58,904 nucleotides of DNA from the NCBI RefSeq assembly GCF_001263795.1, contig NZ_LHUR01000028.1, positions 1 to 58,904 of the forward strand, in the 5' to 3' direction. The notes under the pieces were generated by a model. The model searched no databases. It was not told where the DNA came from and worked only from the letters and a program-made list of their open reading frames with translations. The position numbers and the translations under genes are program-made. Below, piece by piece: positions 8,109 to 16,746 of this stretch (position 1 is its first letter; every line of letters begins with the position of its first letter). Origin of the DNA: Clostridium homopropionicum DSM 5847. GTDB lineage: Bacteria > Bacillota > Clostridia > Clostridiales > Clostridiaceae.

Positions 8109-9536
8109 ATGGAAAAAAAGTATTATAAGTTTTTACCTATCACTTTACTACTAGGAATAGTAATTTCACTTATATTTGGACAAGATTTTGCTTATGCAAT
8201 TACTTATCCGAAGATACAAAGCATTGTGCAAGAATACGAGACTATTTATGAAGGAGAGGAACAAGCCCTAGATATAGTTACAGCTTATGAAGGAAAGGTT
8301 CAATATAGGGTTTGGATGCATAGTAAAGGTGAAAATGCATGGACAGAGGTTACTAAAGGATATACAGAAGTAATAGAAGGTAATCGGGTGTATTCAATTA
8401 CTACTCCAAAGCTTTTAGAAGGTGAGTATGAGGTTTCTGTTTGGGTTAAAAGAGCAGGGGCAGTACCTAAGGATTCACGTGGTTTTGATAGCTATGCTGC
8501 AACTACTATTAAATGTGGTAAGCTAAACGTGGAGCATAATAAACCTAAACTCAATACTTTTAAAAGCAAATATTCCTTAGGTGAGACACTAGAAATAAAA
8601 AGAGAATCCACAGAAGAAAATCTTTTTAAACTTACAGTATACGATATTTTAAAAAATAAGGAAGTCGTTTCTTTTAATGATTATAAGGAAAGCATTTCTT
8701 GGAAACCAAAAGAAGAAGGAGTATATTTATTAAAACTTACAATAAAAAGTAGAGAAGAAGTTAAGCCATCTAATAATGAGGATGAGACTAAAAATGAGAA
8801 TGATGGAAATGAAAATACAGAGCAAAAACAGGAAGTTGAATATAAGGAAGTAGAAACTAAAATAAACAAATTAATAATAGTAGGAAATCCTTATAAGGAA
8901 AAGCTTCCTACGGTACCTAAAGCTCCTAAGGTAACATCTATTGTAGTAGGCAATGCTAGGGAAGTGGAAAAGATTTATATAAAAGCAGAACCAAAGAAGA
9001 ATTCAAAAAATTTAGGGTATATTTATGGCAGCCTTAATGCAGTAAAAATATTAAAGAAGGTAGGCGATTTTTATTATATTGAAGCTACAAATTATGAGAC
9101 TTTAAAATTAGTTGAGGGATATGTATACACTTGGCAGGTAAAAACTGTAAAACCTAAAGAGGGACGTTCAATTTTAGTAGATTTGAGTGAGCAAAAGATT
9201 TATATTTTTAAGGGTGAAACCCTAGAAAAAACCTTTAAATGCTCAACGGGTCAGGATTGGTCACCTACTCCAAAGGGAACTTATTTAATTGGGGATAGAG
9301 GTGAAAGGTTTTATACAGGCTATAAAAATTCCATTGTATGCTACAATTGGGTAAGAATTAATAATGATTTTTTATTTCATAGCGTTTTACATGATAGAAA
9401 TGGTAATTTAATAAAGTTAGAAGCAGATAAGCTAGGGCAAAAGGCTTCTCATGGATGTATTAGGTTAGCTGTGAATGATATAAAATGGATATATAATAAC
9501 ATTCCAAAGGGTACATTAGTTGTTATCCAGGATTAA
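8109..9536 (+). CDS. Secreted L,D-transpeptidase (YkuD domain) with triple-Tyr-like and SH3 domains
   Basis: YkuD enzymes make 3-3 peptidoglycan cross-links. The 475-aa protein has a signal peptide (hydrophobic TLLLGIVISLIFG, cleavage near DFAYA), then a Y_Y_Y-type beta domain (residues about 30-240, YRVWMHSKG...YEVSVWVKRAG). An acidic Asn/Glu/Lys linker, an SH3-like domain (about 275-345) and the C-terminal YkuD domain follow. The catalytic motif SHGCIR places the nucleophile at Cys450, with HSVLHD upstream. The start ATG at 8109 follows GGGGGAAGG; a TTG at 8085 is less likely. The gene is monocistronic, bounded by a terminator. Confidence 0.92.
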   Translation: MEKKYYKFLPITLLLGIVISLIFGQDFAYAITYPKIQSIVQEYETIYEGEEQALDIVTAYEGKVQYRVWMHSKGENAWTEVTKGYTEVIEGNRVYSITTPKLLEGEYEVSVWVKRAGAVPKDSRGFDSYAATTIKCGKLNVEHNKPKLNTFKSKYSLGETLEIKRESTEENLFKLTVYDILKNKEVVSFNDYKESISWKPKEEGVYLLKLTIKSREEVKPSNNEDETKNENDGNENTEQKQEVEYKEVETKINKLIIVGNPYKEKLPTVPKAPKVTSIVVGNAREVEKIYIKAEPKKNSKNLGYIYGSLNAVKILKKVGDFYYIEATNYETLKLVEGYVYTWQVKTVKPKEGRSILVDLSEQKIYIFKGETLEKTFKCSTGQDWSPTPKGTYLIGDRGERFYTGYKNSIVCYNWVRINNDFLFHSVLHDRNGNLIKLEADKLGQKASHGCIRLAVNDIKWIYNNIPKGTLVVIQD

Positions 9537-9542
9537 ACAATA

Positions 9543-9572
9543 AGAAACGCCAAACTATGGCGTTTCTTTAAC
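9543..9572. terminator. Intrinsic terminator after the L,D-transpeptidase gene
   Basis: AGAAACGCC (9543-9551) pairs perfectly with GGCGTTTCT (9559-9567), followed by a short T-rich stretch. It can also serve the convergent lipoprotein gene. Confidence 0.75.
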
Positions 9573-9609
9573 TTAAAAACAATCTCTAAACAACAAGATA
9601 AGTCTAAAA

Positions 9610-10185
9610 TTATCTAGGAATAACTCTTCTAAACAATTCTTCAACTTCGCTTCCAAATTCAGATAAAGGTCTTCCGTTACGTATACCAGTACCTACATTG
9701 CTTATTCTAGTATATAGATCTGGGTCAGCAGTTACAGCTACAGAGGTTATCTGATTATCAGCAGTCTTAACTGCTTTTTCAATGTTTGATTTCATTTGAT
9801 CTGTCATTTGTCCTTGGATTCCTGAATTTAAGTTTACTCCAACTAAAGCTCTATTATTAGAAATTATAACTCTTGAGTTATTTACTCCAGTTACCCTATT
9901 TACAGCAGTAGCTATTCTTTCAGCTCTTGTATATAGAGAATTATCCCCTGTTATGGTATTGTCTCCTGGCATAGTTTTATTATCTGTAATGTTACTTGTA
10001 TTATTACTTCCAGGTACTCCATTTGTTACATTAGGATTTGTAGTTCCGCTAGGATTAGTAGTTCTATTAGTGGTTCTTCCTGATGGAGGAGGGTTTGTTA
10101 CCCTATTAGCACATCCAATGATACTTAAAGAAAATAATAACACTGAAAAGATTATTAAAATATTTCTCTTATTTTTAAAACACAT
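9610..10185 (-). CDS. YhcN/YlaJ-type sporulation lipoprotein
   Basis: The 191-aa precursor has a lipoprotein signal ending in the lipobox SIIGC. A low-complexity Thr/Asn/Pro/Gly linker (TTNRTTNPSGTTN style) comes next, then the YhcN/YlaJ domain: RAERIATAVNRVTGVN, a short beta pair RVIISNNRALVGVNL, and ADPDLYTRISNVGTGI. Members of this family are placed in the forespore or spore envelope in Bacillus. A GTG at 10194 is part of the ribosome-binding site GAGGTG; the ATG at 10185 is the start. It is a single gene, and its exact role is unknown. Confidence 0.85.
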   Translation of the reverse strand: MCFKNKRNILIIFSVLLFSLSIIGCANRVTNPPPSGRTTNRTTNPSGTTNPNVTNGVPGSNNTSNITDNKTMPGDNTITGDNSLYTRAERIATAVNRVTGVNNSRVIISNNRALVGVNLNSGIQGQMTDQMKSNIEKAVKTADNQITSVAVTADPDLYTRISNVGTGIRNGRPLSEFGSEVEELFRRVIPR

Positions 10186-10404
10186 TTTTATCACCTCGAA
10201 AGTTATTATGTGCAGTTTTATAGATATCTATTATAAAAAATTAAAGTAGAATTGAGTGTTTTATTTTTAATGTAAAATAATACTAAATTATTTTAAAAAT
10301 ATTTTTGTGGACAAAATAAGATTTCCTTATAGTCTGAATAAAATATATTGTAAGGGGCAAGTATTCCTAGTAAATGCAATTAACATTAAATTAAGGGGGT
10401 AAAT

Positions 10405-10617
10405 ATGCCAAAACAAAAATGTATTATATGTGGAAAGCCTCTAAATGATGGTATAATGATAAATGGAAGAGGAATATGCAAAAACTGCGAGGAAAGAATA
10501 ATAAAAGCAGAAAGTGGTACAGATTTTTATGAATACTACAAAGGTTGCATAAGAAAAACTATAGCTTATTACATGATAAGAGGAGTGGATTACAATTGGT
10601 TAAATTACCCCTTGTAA
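10405..10617 (+). CDS. gin: Sigma factor G inhibitor Gin (CsfB)
   Basis: Gin is a small zinc protein that blocks sigma-G (and sigma-E in Bacillus) during early sporulation. The 70-aa product has the zinc-binding pairs CIIC (Cys6, Cys9) and CKNC (Cys25, Cys28) in a short hairpin, then the ICKNCEERI and EYYKGCIRK helices. The ribosome-binding site is AAGGGGG. The gene overlaps the next frame by 22 bp, consistent with translational coupling. Its place directly before yaaO-tmk-yaaQ-holB-ricT is the known synteny and supports the call. Confidence 0.88.
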   Translation: MPKQKCIICGKPLNDGIMINGRGICKNCEERIIKAESGTDFYEYYKGCIRKTIAYYMIRGVDYNWLNYPL

Positions 10618-12029
10618 AAGGAGTATTAAATTATATAAGTGAAGATAATATAAGTTTCTCTACACCAGGACATAAAGCAGGAAAAGGGTTTATATCAACA
10701 CATGAGGGAGAAGAACTTTATAAAGAATTAGTAAAATGTGATTTAACAGAAGTTGAAGGATTAGACAATCTTCATAATCCAAAGGGAATTATAAAAGCTG
10801 CGCAAGAAAAACTGTCCCAATTTTATGGAAGCAGAAGTTCGTATTTTTTAGTAAATGGAAGTACTAGCGGTAATTTAGCTATGATCTTTTCCGCCTTTAA
10901 TGAAGGAGATAAGGTCATAGTTGAGAGAAATTGTCACAAATCTATTTTCAATGGGATTATTTTAAGAAAGCTCAGGCCAGTATATATAAAAAATAAAATA
11001 AATCATAAATTTGATGCTCCTCTTTCTATAGATGAGGAGCATTTTTTAAATATTATAAAGGAAAACCAGGATGCAAAGGGAATAATCATAACGTACCCTA
11101 ATTATTATGGAGTTTGTTCAAATTTAAAATTTATTGTTAATGAAGCAAGGAAAAGGAATATGAAGGTTTTAGTTGATGCAGCTCATGGAGCTCATTTTGG
11201 TGCAGCTAAAGCCTTGCCTGAAAACCCGCTAAAATTAGGAGCGGATATGGCAGTAATGAGTTCTCATAAAACCTTGCCTAGCCTTACTCAAACGGCTTTT
11301 CTCCATGTAGGAGAAGGTATGAGGGTAGAAAGGGTCGAGCTTTATTTAAAAATGTTTTTAAGTACAAGCCCCTCTTATATGCTTATGTGTTCTATGGATT
11401 ATGCAAGGTATTATTTAGAGCATAAGGGAAAGCAAGATTATGAAAGGCTTATTAATATAGCTGAAAAATACAGAGCTAAAATAAATGGAATAGAAGGAGT
11501 ACATATATTAGGAATAGAGGATTTAATAGAAGAAAATAATTCTCTAGATCCTACCAGGTATGTAATTAATATAGAAAAAGGATATAGCGCTGGAGCACTT
11601 TCAGACTATTTAAGAAAAAATAAAATTCAACCAGAGATGAATGATGGGCAAAATGTAATTCTTATATTTTCACCTTTTAATGAGGAAGAGGACTTTAAAA
11701 AGCTTTATGAGGTCTTGAAGAAATGTGATTTAAACGAGCTAAAGACAGATTCCTGCAATATATTAAATCATAATATACCTAAAAGTATGCTAATACCTTA
11801 TGAGGTAATTGATAAAGAAGCAGAATATATAGAACTTCAAGAGTCAGAAGGAAGAATATGTGCAGAGAGTATAATACCTTACCCACCAGGTGTTCCGTTA
11901 GTTAATATAGGGGAAGTAATAGATGATAATACTATTAATGCAATTAATTATTATATAGATAACAAAATAGATGTAATTGGGGTATTAAGAGGCAAGAAGA
12001 ACTACAATGTAAAAGTAATTAAAGCTTAA
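10596..12029 (+). CDS. Orn/Lys/Arg decarboxylase-family PLP enzyme (YaaO-like)
   Basis: This is a fold-type I PLP-dependent enzyme of the short lysine/arginine decarboxylase group, 477 aa. Visible motifs are SFSTPGHKAGKGF at the N-terminus, GSTSGNLAMI (cofactor phosphate loop), VDAAHGAHFG (the Asp that contacts the pyridine ring) and SSHKTLPSLTQTAFLH with the Schiff-base Lys in SSHK. A C-terminal domain ends in ESIIPYPPGVP. The frame extends upstream to 10545, but TTG at 10596 has AGAGGAG ahead of it and gives the expected N-terminus MVKLPLVKGVLNYI, overlapping gin. The product amine is not predictable. Confidence 0.9.
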   Translation: MVKLPLVKGVLNYISEDNISFSTPGHKAGKGFISTHEGEELYKELVKCDLTEVEGLDNLHNPKGIIKAAQEKLSQFYGSRSSYFLVNGSTSGNLAMIFSAFNEGDKVIVERNCHKSIFNGIILRKLRPVYIKNKINHKFDAPLSIDEEHFLNIIKENQDAKGIIITYPNYYGVCSNLKFIVNEARKRNMKVLVDAAHGAHFGAAKALPENPLKLGADMAVMSSHKTLPSLTQTAFLHVGEGMRVERVELYLKMFLSTSPSYMLMCSMDYARYYLEHKGKQDYERLINIAEKYRAKINGIEGVHILGIEDLIEENNSLDPTRYVINIEKGYSAGALSDYLRKNKIQPEMNDGQNVILIFSPFNEEEDFKKLYEVLKKCDLNELKTDSCNILNHNIPKSMLIPYEVIDKEAEYIELQESEGRICAESIIPYPPGVPLVNIGEVIDDNTINAINYYIDNKIDVIGVLRGKKNYNVKVIKA

Positions 12030-12047
12030 CATATTTGGAGGAGAAAA

Positions 12048-12677
12048 ATGAAACAAGGATTATTTATTACCTTAGAGGGTCCAGAAGGTTCTGGGAAGTC
12101 AACAGTAATTAAGTTAATTGAAGGATATTTAAAGGAAAGGAATATAGAATTTATATCTACAAGGGAACCCGGGGGAATAGAAATTTCTGAGCAAATTAGA
12201 GAAATAATTTTAAATAAAAATAATACTGCCATGGATTCCAGGACAGAAGCACTTTTGTATGCAGCGGCAAGAAGACAGCATCTAGCTGAGAGAGTAATAC
12301 CAGCTCTTGAAGAAAATAAGATAGTTATCTGTGACAGATTTGTTGACTCATCTCTAGCTTATCAGGGTTATGCAAGAGGTATAGGTATGAATCAGGTAAT
12401 GGAGATAAATAAATTTGCCATTGATAAATATATGCCTAATTTAACTATATATCTAGATATAGATCCAAAGCTAGGTCTTGAGAGAATTTCAAAAAACAAA
12501 GATAGAGAAGTAAATAGACTAGATTTAGAAAAACTAGACTTCCATAAAAGAGTGAGGGAAGGATATATGATTTTGCTAAAGGAAAATCCAGATAGGATAA
12601 AGTCAATTGATGCTAGCAGAGACATTTTAGAAGTGTTTGATGATATTAAAAAACTTTTAAAGAATATTCTTAAATGA
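12048..12677 (+). CDS. tmk: Thymidylate kinase
   Basis: The enzyme phosphorylates dTMP to dTDP in DNA precursor synthesis. The 209-aa protein has the P-loop GPEGSGKST near residue 11, the dTMP-binding [22 protein letters not shown], and the lid region with RxxxNRLD. Length matches the family. A strong ribosome-binding site (TTGGAGGAG) precedes the ATG, and 18 bp separate it from yaaO. It belongs to the gin-yaaO-tmk-yaaQ-holB-ricT run. Confidence 0.97.
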   Translation: MKQGLFITLEGPEGSGKSTVIKLIEGYLKERNIEFISTREPGGIEISEQIREIILNKNNTAMDSRTEALLYAAARRQHLAERVIPALEENKIVICDRFVDSSLAYQGYARGIGMNQVMEINKFAIDKYMPNLTIYLDIDPKLGLERISKNKDREVNRLDLEKLDFHKRVREGYMILLKENPDRIKSIDASRDILEVFDDIKKLLKNILK

Positions 12678-12773
12678 TTAATAAATGTGTTAAAATATAA
12701 TTAAGAAACCTTATAGTATTGAAATTAGAACCTTCAAAGTAATTAAAATTATTAAATACAGGGGGGCAAAGTA

Positions 12774-13103
12774 ATGAAACTTGTAATTGCTGTTATACAA
12801 GATGACTATTCTGATGATCTTATAGAGGTAATTACAGAAGCAGGCTATGGGGTAACTAAGCTTGCTACTACAGGGGGCTTTTTAAAATCAGGAAATACTA
12901 CTTTAATGATAGGTGTTAACAAAGAGCAAGTAGATGATGTTATTGCTATAATTAAAGACATATGTAAAAAAAGAAATGAAATAATAACTACACCTTCGCC
13001 AGTTACAGGGGCTACTGGAATGTATATACCTTATACTGTAGAAGTTGAGGTAGGAGGAGCTACAATATTTGTAGTAGATGTAGATAAGTATATAAAGATC
13101 TAA
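12774..13103 (+). CDS. darA: Cyclic di-AMP receptor, PII-like DarA/PstA (YaaQ)
   Basis: This 109-aa protein belongs to the DUF970/YaaQ family of trimeric PII-like proteins that bind cyclic di-AMP. It shows MKLVIAVIQDDYSDDL, TKLATTGGFLKSGNTTLMIGV (the nucleotide-binding segment) and a GGATIFVVDVDKY C-terminus. The ATG follows GGGGGCAAAG. It lies 96 bp after tmk and 13 bp before holB. The output pathway of the receptor remains unclear in the family. Confidence 0.92.
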   Translation: MKLVIAVIQDDYSDDLIEVITEAGYGVTKLATTGGFLKSGNTTLMIGVNKEQVDDVIAIIKDICKKRNEIITTPSPVTGATGMYIPYTVEVEVGGATIFVVDVDKYIKI

Positions 13104-13116
13104 TTGGAGGAACGTC

Positions 13117-14061
13117 ATGAGCTTTGAGGCTATTATAGGTCATCAAATGATAATAAAACAAATACAGGATTCAATTAATTCAGGAAGGTTTTCTCATGCC
13201 CATCTTATAGTCGGAGAAGATGGAATTGGGAAGAGTATTATTGCCAAGGAAATAGCTTTAAAGCTTCTTAATAAGAAAGAGAATAAGAATTATGTTGATA
13301 TTATAGAAGTCAGAGGCGCCAGGAATAAAAATTCAATTGGAGTAGACGAAATAAGAGAAATAATAAAAGAGGCAAATAAAAAACCTTATGAATCAGATAA
13401 GAAGGTTATTATTATTTATGAAGCTCATAAAATGACCACAGAAGCTCAAAATGCTTTTCTTAAAACTATTGAAGAGCCTCCAAGTGGAGTTAATTTAATA
13501 TTGCTCTGTGAAACTATAGAACTTATTTTAGAAACCATAAGATCTAGATGCCAGACTTATAAATTAAATAGATTGAACTCTAAAGAAATGAAAATGTATA
13601 TTGAAAAAAAATATCTTGGACTTGAAGAGGCAGATATAAAGCAACTAATTGCTTTTTGTGAAGGTATACCAGGGAAATGCAAAAGCTTTATAGAAGATGA
13701 TAATTTTAAAGAAATTAGGAATAAAACCATTAATATACTTCTTGAAGTTTGCAAAAAAGATAGGTATATTATAAAGCAATACGAGAATTTTTTTAGTAAG
13801 TATAAAGACCAGTGGAGAGATATATTAAGTTGCTTTATTTCATATTTAAGAGATATTGTTGTATATAAGGAGTTAGGAAATAAAAAGATTGTAATAAATA
13901 GTGATAAATTAGAAGAGATAAAGAAGCTTTCTAATATATATTCCTTTAAGGAACTTAATGAATTTATGGACATAATAAACAAAGTAAGAAATAATTTGGA
14001 AAGAAGAATTAATCAAGAGTTGGCTTTTGATATAATGTTGCTGAATATGCAGGAGGTTTAA
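13117..14061 (+). CDS. holB: DNA polymerase III delta' subunit
   Basis: Delta' is a clamp-loader subunit needed to place the sliding clamp on DNA. The 314-aa protein has an AAA+ fold: the opening IIGHQMIIKQIQDSI, a P-loop GEDGIGKSIIA, EAHKMTTEAQNAFLKTIEEPP (the sensor and SRC-region block) and IRSRCQ (SRC motif). The C-terminal collar domain follows. The yaaR gene that sits between yaaQ and holB in Bacillus is absent here. GGAGG precedes the ATG, and the next gene starts 1 bp after the stop. Confidence 0.92.
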   Translation: MSFEAIIGHQMIIKQIQDSINSGRFSHAHLIVGEDGIGKSIIAKEIALKLLNKKENKNYVDIIEVRGARNKNSIGVDEIREIIKEANKKPYESDKKVIIIYEAHKMTTEAQNAFLKTIEEPPSGVNLILLCETIELILETIRSRCQTYKLNRLNSKEMKMYIEKKYLGLEEADIKQLIAFCEGIPGKCKSFIEDDNFKEIRNKTINILLEVCKKDRYIIKQYENFFSKYKDQWRDILSCFISYLRDIVVYKELGNKKIVINSDKLEEIKKLSNIYSFKELNEFMDIINKVRNNLERRINQELAFDIMLLNMQEV

Positions 14062-14062
14062 G

Positions 14063-14977
14063 ATGATAACAGTTGTAGGAGTACGCTTTAAGAAATCAGG
14101 TAAAATATACTATTTTGACCCTAATGGATTAGATATAAAAAGTGGCTATAGTGTAATAGTTGAAACGGTAAGAGGAATAGAATTTGGTGAATGCGTAATA
14201 GGACCTAAGGAAATTAGAGAAGAAGAAATAATATCACCTCTTAAAAACGTTATAAGAAAAGCCACAGAAGAAGATATAGAAAAACATAAGGAAAATAAAA
14301 GAAAGCAAGAAGAAGCTCTAAATATATGTCTGGAAAAGATACAAAAACATGATCTCCCTATGAAGCTAATAGATGTAGAGTATACTTTTGATAATAATAA
14401 AATTATTTTTTATTTTACGGCAGAAGGAAGAGTGGATTTTAGAGAGCTTGTGAAAGATTTAGCATCGGTATTTAGAACAAGAATTGAGCTAAGACAGATA
14501 GGTGTAAGAGATGAAGCCAAAATGGTTGGAGGACTTGGTCCCTGTGGAAGGTCTATGTGCTGTTCTTCATTCCTAGGTGACTTTGTACCTGTATCAATAA
14601 AAATGGCTAAAGAGCAAAATTTATCCTTAAATCCTACAAAAATATCTGGAATCTGCGGAAGATTGATGTGCTGTCTGAATTATGAAGAATCAACTTATGA
14701 AGATATTAAAAAGGAACTTCCAAAAGTAGATTCTATTGTGGATACTCCTTATGGTAAAGGTGTAGTTATTAGTAATTCTGTGGTAAAGGAAATGGCAAAG
14801 GTTAAAATTTCTCTCCATGATGGAGAAGATATAGTTAAAGAAGTTGGAATAAAAGATATGACATTAATTTCAGGCGGATATGAATATATAGGAGACAATA
14901 TAAGTGAAGAAGACATTAAGTTAGAAGTAGATGATTTAGATGATAAAACAATAAGTGAACTTTTGAAGGATAACTAG
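14063..14977 (+). CDS. ricT: PSP1-domain protein RicT (YaaT), regulator of RNase Y complex
   Basis: RicT (YaaT) forms a complex with YlbF and YmcA that carries iron-sulfur clusters and affects RNase Y and sporulation phosphorelay in Bacillus. The 304-aa protein has the PSP1 domain (GLDIKSGYSVIVET..GIEFGECV near the N-terminus; DLASVFRTRIELRQIGVRDE) and a Cys-rich block with GPCGRSMCCSSF and GICGRLMCCLNYE that binds the cluster. The gene follows holB with 1-bp spacing, and AGGAGG precedes the ATG. Confidence 0.93.
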   Translation: MITVVGVRFKKSGKIYYFDPNGLDIKSGYSVIVETVRGIEFGECVIGPKEIREEEIISPLKNVIRKATEEDIEKHKENKRKQEEALNICLEKIQKHDLPMKLIDVEYTFDNNKIIFYFTAEGRVDFRELVKDLASVFRTRIELRQIGVRDEAKMVGGLGPCGRSMCCSSFLGDFVPVSIKMAKEQNLSLNPTKISGICGRLMCCLNYEESTYEDIKKELPKVDSIVDTPYGKGVVISNSVVKEMAKVKISLHDGEDIVKEVGIKDMTLISGGYEYIGDNISEEDIKLEVDDLDDKTISELLKDN

Positions 14978-14987
14978 GAGGTGCACC

Positions 14988-15191
14988 ATGAAGGCTCTAA
15001 TAAAAATTTCTAATATACGATCAGAGAGTGATGTAAATAGGATAAGAACAGCCCTTGGAGCTGAAGAAGGTGTGGTTGCTTGTCATATAAAGGGTGAAAA
15101 AGGAGAAGTGGAAATAGTATACGATAATTATTTTATTAATGAAGAAAAGATATATGATTTATTAGAAGATATGGGGTATACAAAGAGGTAA
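14988..15191 (+). CDS. HMA-like (ferredoxin-fold) small protein lacking the metal CxxC
   Basis: The 67-aa protein reads as a heavy-metal-associated domain: a first strand KALIKISNI, a helix DVNRIRTALGAEEGV, a strand VEIVYDN, and a final helix EEKIYDLLEDMGY. In metal chaperones the first loop holds GMxCxxC; here it is NIRSESD, with no cysteine there. It is thus likely a non-metal or protein-binding variant. It is 10 bp downstream of ricT with an AGGAGGTG site, so it is the last gene of that operon. Confidence 0.65.
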   Translation: MKALIKISNIRSESDVNRIRTALGAEEGVVACHIKGEKGEVEIVYDNYFINEEKIYDLLEDMGYTKR

Positions 15192-15314
15192 AGATTGTAT
15201 AAGAATTAACTTTTATAAATATTCACTTTTAAAAATATTAAAAACGTGATAAAATATAGGAGGCATGTACATAAATATGTACTCATGCATTTAAACTGTT
15301 GGGAGGTGTTTTTC

Positions 15315-15488
15315 ATGGCATTTAAAATTGCTGATTCATGTGTTAGTTGTGGAGCTTGTGCTTCTGAATGTCCAGTTGGAGCAATTAAACAAGGAGATAC
15401 TCAATTCGACATCGATGCAAGTTCTTGCATAGATTGCGGAAACTGTGCTAATGTATGTCCAGTTGGAGCAATATCACCTGAAGAATAA
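15315..15488 (+). CDS. fdx: 2[4Fe-4S] clostridial-type ferredoxin
   Basis: This is a 57-aa low-potential electron carrier with two cluster motifs: Cys9-x2-Cys12-x2-Cys15-x3-Cys19-Pro and Cys38-x2-Cys41-x2-Cys44-x3-Cys48-Pro. It serves hydrogenases, pyruvate:ferredoxin oxidoreductase and bifurcating enzymes in the cytosol. A longer frame from 15246 exists, but GGGAGGTG lies just before the ATG at 15315, which gives the standard length. It is flanked by its own terminator and is probably monocistronic and strongly expressed. Confidence 0.96.
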   Translation: MAFKIADSCVSCGACASECPVGAIKQGDTQFDIDASSCIDCGNCANVCPVGAISPEE

Positions 15489-15500
15489 GATTAAATAAAA

Positions 15501-15528
15501 AAACCGTCATAATGACGGTTTTTTTATT
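15501..15528. terminator. Bidirectional terminator fdx / lrgB
   Basis: AAAACCGTCA and TGACGGTTTT form a compact hairpin, followed by a long T-run on the plus strand and an A-run on the other side. It ends fdx and the convergent lrgAB operon. Confidence 0.88.
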
Positions 15529-16228
15529 TTATTAGGAAACTCAAAAGTTTTACTATAATAGGTGATAAAATTACTGTGATTAATCCAGCAAGGCCTATGG
15601 ATAGGCCGCTCATGGCACCTTCAGTTTCTCCTAGTTCAATAGCTTTACCAGTACCTATTCCGTGAGAAGAAGTGCCTATAGAGACTCCCTTAGCTACTTT
15701 GTTATTAATTCTAGCTATTTTAAGAACCCAAGGAGATATAATTGCTCCAAGTATTCCTGTTGGGACAATAGCAGCTAGTGCTAATGGAGGCATGCCTCCA
15801 AGCTGTTTTGCTATTTCAATTCCAATAGGGGCAGTAACTGATTTTGGAACTAAAGATAAAGTAATAGAACTATCTAAGTTAAATAAATAGCAAAGTAAAA
15901 TAATGCTTATCATTCCAATAGTTGAGCCAGCTATTATGCCAACTATTATAGGGATAAAGTTTTTTTTCAAAAGGTCTATTTTCTTATATAATGGAACAGC
16001 TAGTACAACTGTAGCTGGACCAAGTAGGAAAGATATAAAGCTTCCACCCTTATTATAGTCCTCTAAACTTATGTTGAATTTTAGCAAAAATCCAATTACT
16101 AAAATTATGCTTATAAGCAAAGGATTCAATAAAGCAATTTTTATCTTAGAATTTATGAAGCATCCTATTTGAAAGGCAATCAATGAAATTAATATGCCAA
16201 ATATTGGTGTAGAAATAAGTTCTTTCAT
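15524..16228 (-). CDS. lrgB: LrgB/CidB-family membrane protein (antiholin-like partner)
   Basis: The 234-aa protein has about six hydrophobic segments and the family blocks LLGPATVVLAVPLYKK, SLVPKSVTAPIGIEIAKQLGG and GTSSHGIGTGKAIELGE. LrgAB/CidAB proteins affect murein hydrolase activity and cell death; in some bacteria and plants homologues export pyruvate or glycolate. Its start overlaps lrgA by four bases (ATGA type), so the two are translationally coupled. No lytSR regulator is next to them in this window. Confidence 0.92.
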   Translation of the reverse strand: MKELISTPIFGILISLIAFQIGCFINSKIKIALLNPLLISIILVIGFLLKFNISLEDYNKGGSFISFLLGPATVVLAVPLYKKIDLLKKNFIPIIVGIIAGSTIGMISIILLCYLFNLDSSITLSLVPKSVTAPIGIEIAKQLGGMPPLALAAIVPTGILGAIISPWVLKIARINNKVAKGVSIGTSSHGIGTGKAIELGETEGAMSGLSIGLAGLITVILSPIIVKLLSFLIK

Positions 16229-16575
16229 TTAGCACCTCTCCTTATCAAAAATTGAACTATAGCTCCCGTAGACACGAGAATTATAACAGTAGATACTACG
16301 CAAATAATGACTATTGGCAGTAGATTTTCTTTTAAAATTGAAAGGATAGAAATTAGAGCTACTCCTCCTGGTAGAAATAGAAATGTTAAATTATCAAGAA
16401 GAAAGTTACTTATTTCTTGAATTTTATCAACTTTTATTATTCCTTTATAAAGACAAGCTAAAAGAATTACCATACCTAAAACATTACCCGGTATAGGCAA
16501 GTGAAAAGTTTTACTTATAAGTTCTCCTAGAAAATATATACCAAATACAATAGTAATTTGTCCTAATAATTTCAA
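16225..16575 (-). CDS. lrgA: LrgA/CidA-family holin-like membrane protein
   Basis: The 116-aa protein has four hydrophobic segments and the family sequence LPIPGNVLGMVILL, followed by LTFLFLPGGVALI. It is the small partner of LrgB and resembles phage holins. The start is a TTG at 16575 with GGGGTG six bases upstream. It is the first gene of the lrgAB pair, divergent from the methyltransferase gene at 16747. Confidence 0.9.
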   Translation of the reverse strand: MKLLGQITIVFGIYFLGELISKTFHLPIPGNVLGMVILLACLYKGIIKVDKIQEISNFLLDNLTFLFLPGGVALISILSILKENLLPIVIICVVSTVIILVSTGAIVQFLIRRGAK

Positions 16576-16746
16576 AACAGCACCCCATTTCTTTAATAAA
16601 TAATGTCGTCTAAAACATTATATAGTACAATATAGCTTTTTTTATGTTAAAAATCAATTGATAAATATACAAGTTAAGTTATAATTAATCTATGTTTTAA
16701 ATGGAGAAGCTATAAAAATAAAAAATTACTTAAAGTGGTGGTAGAA

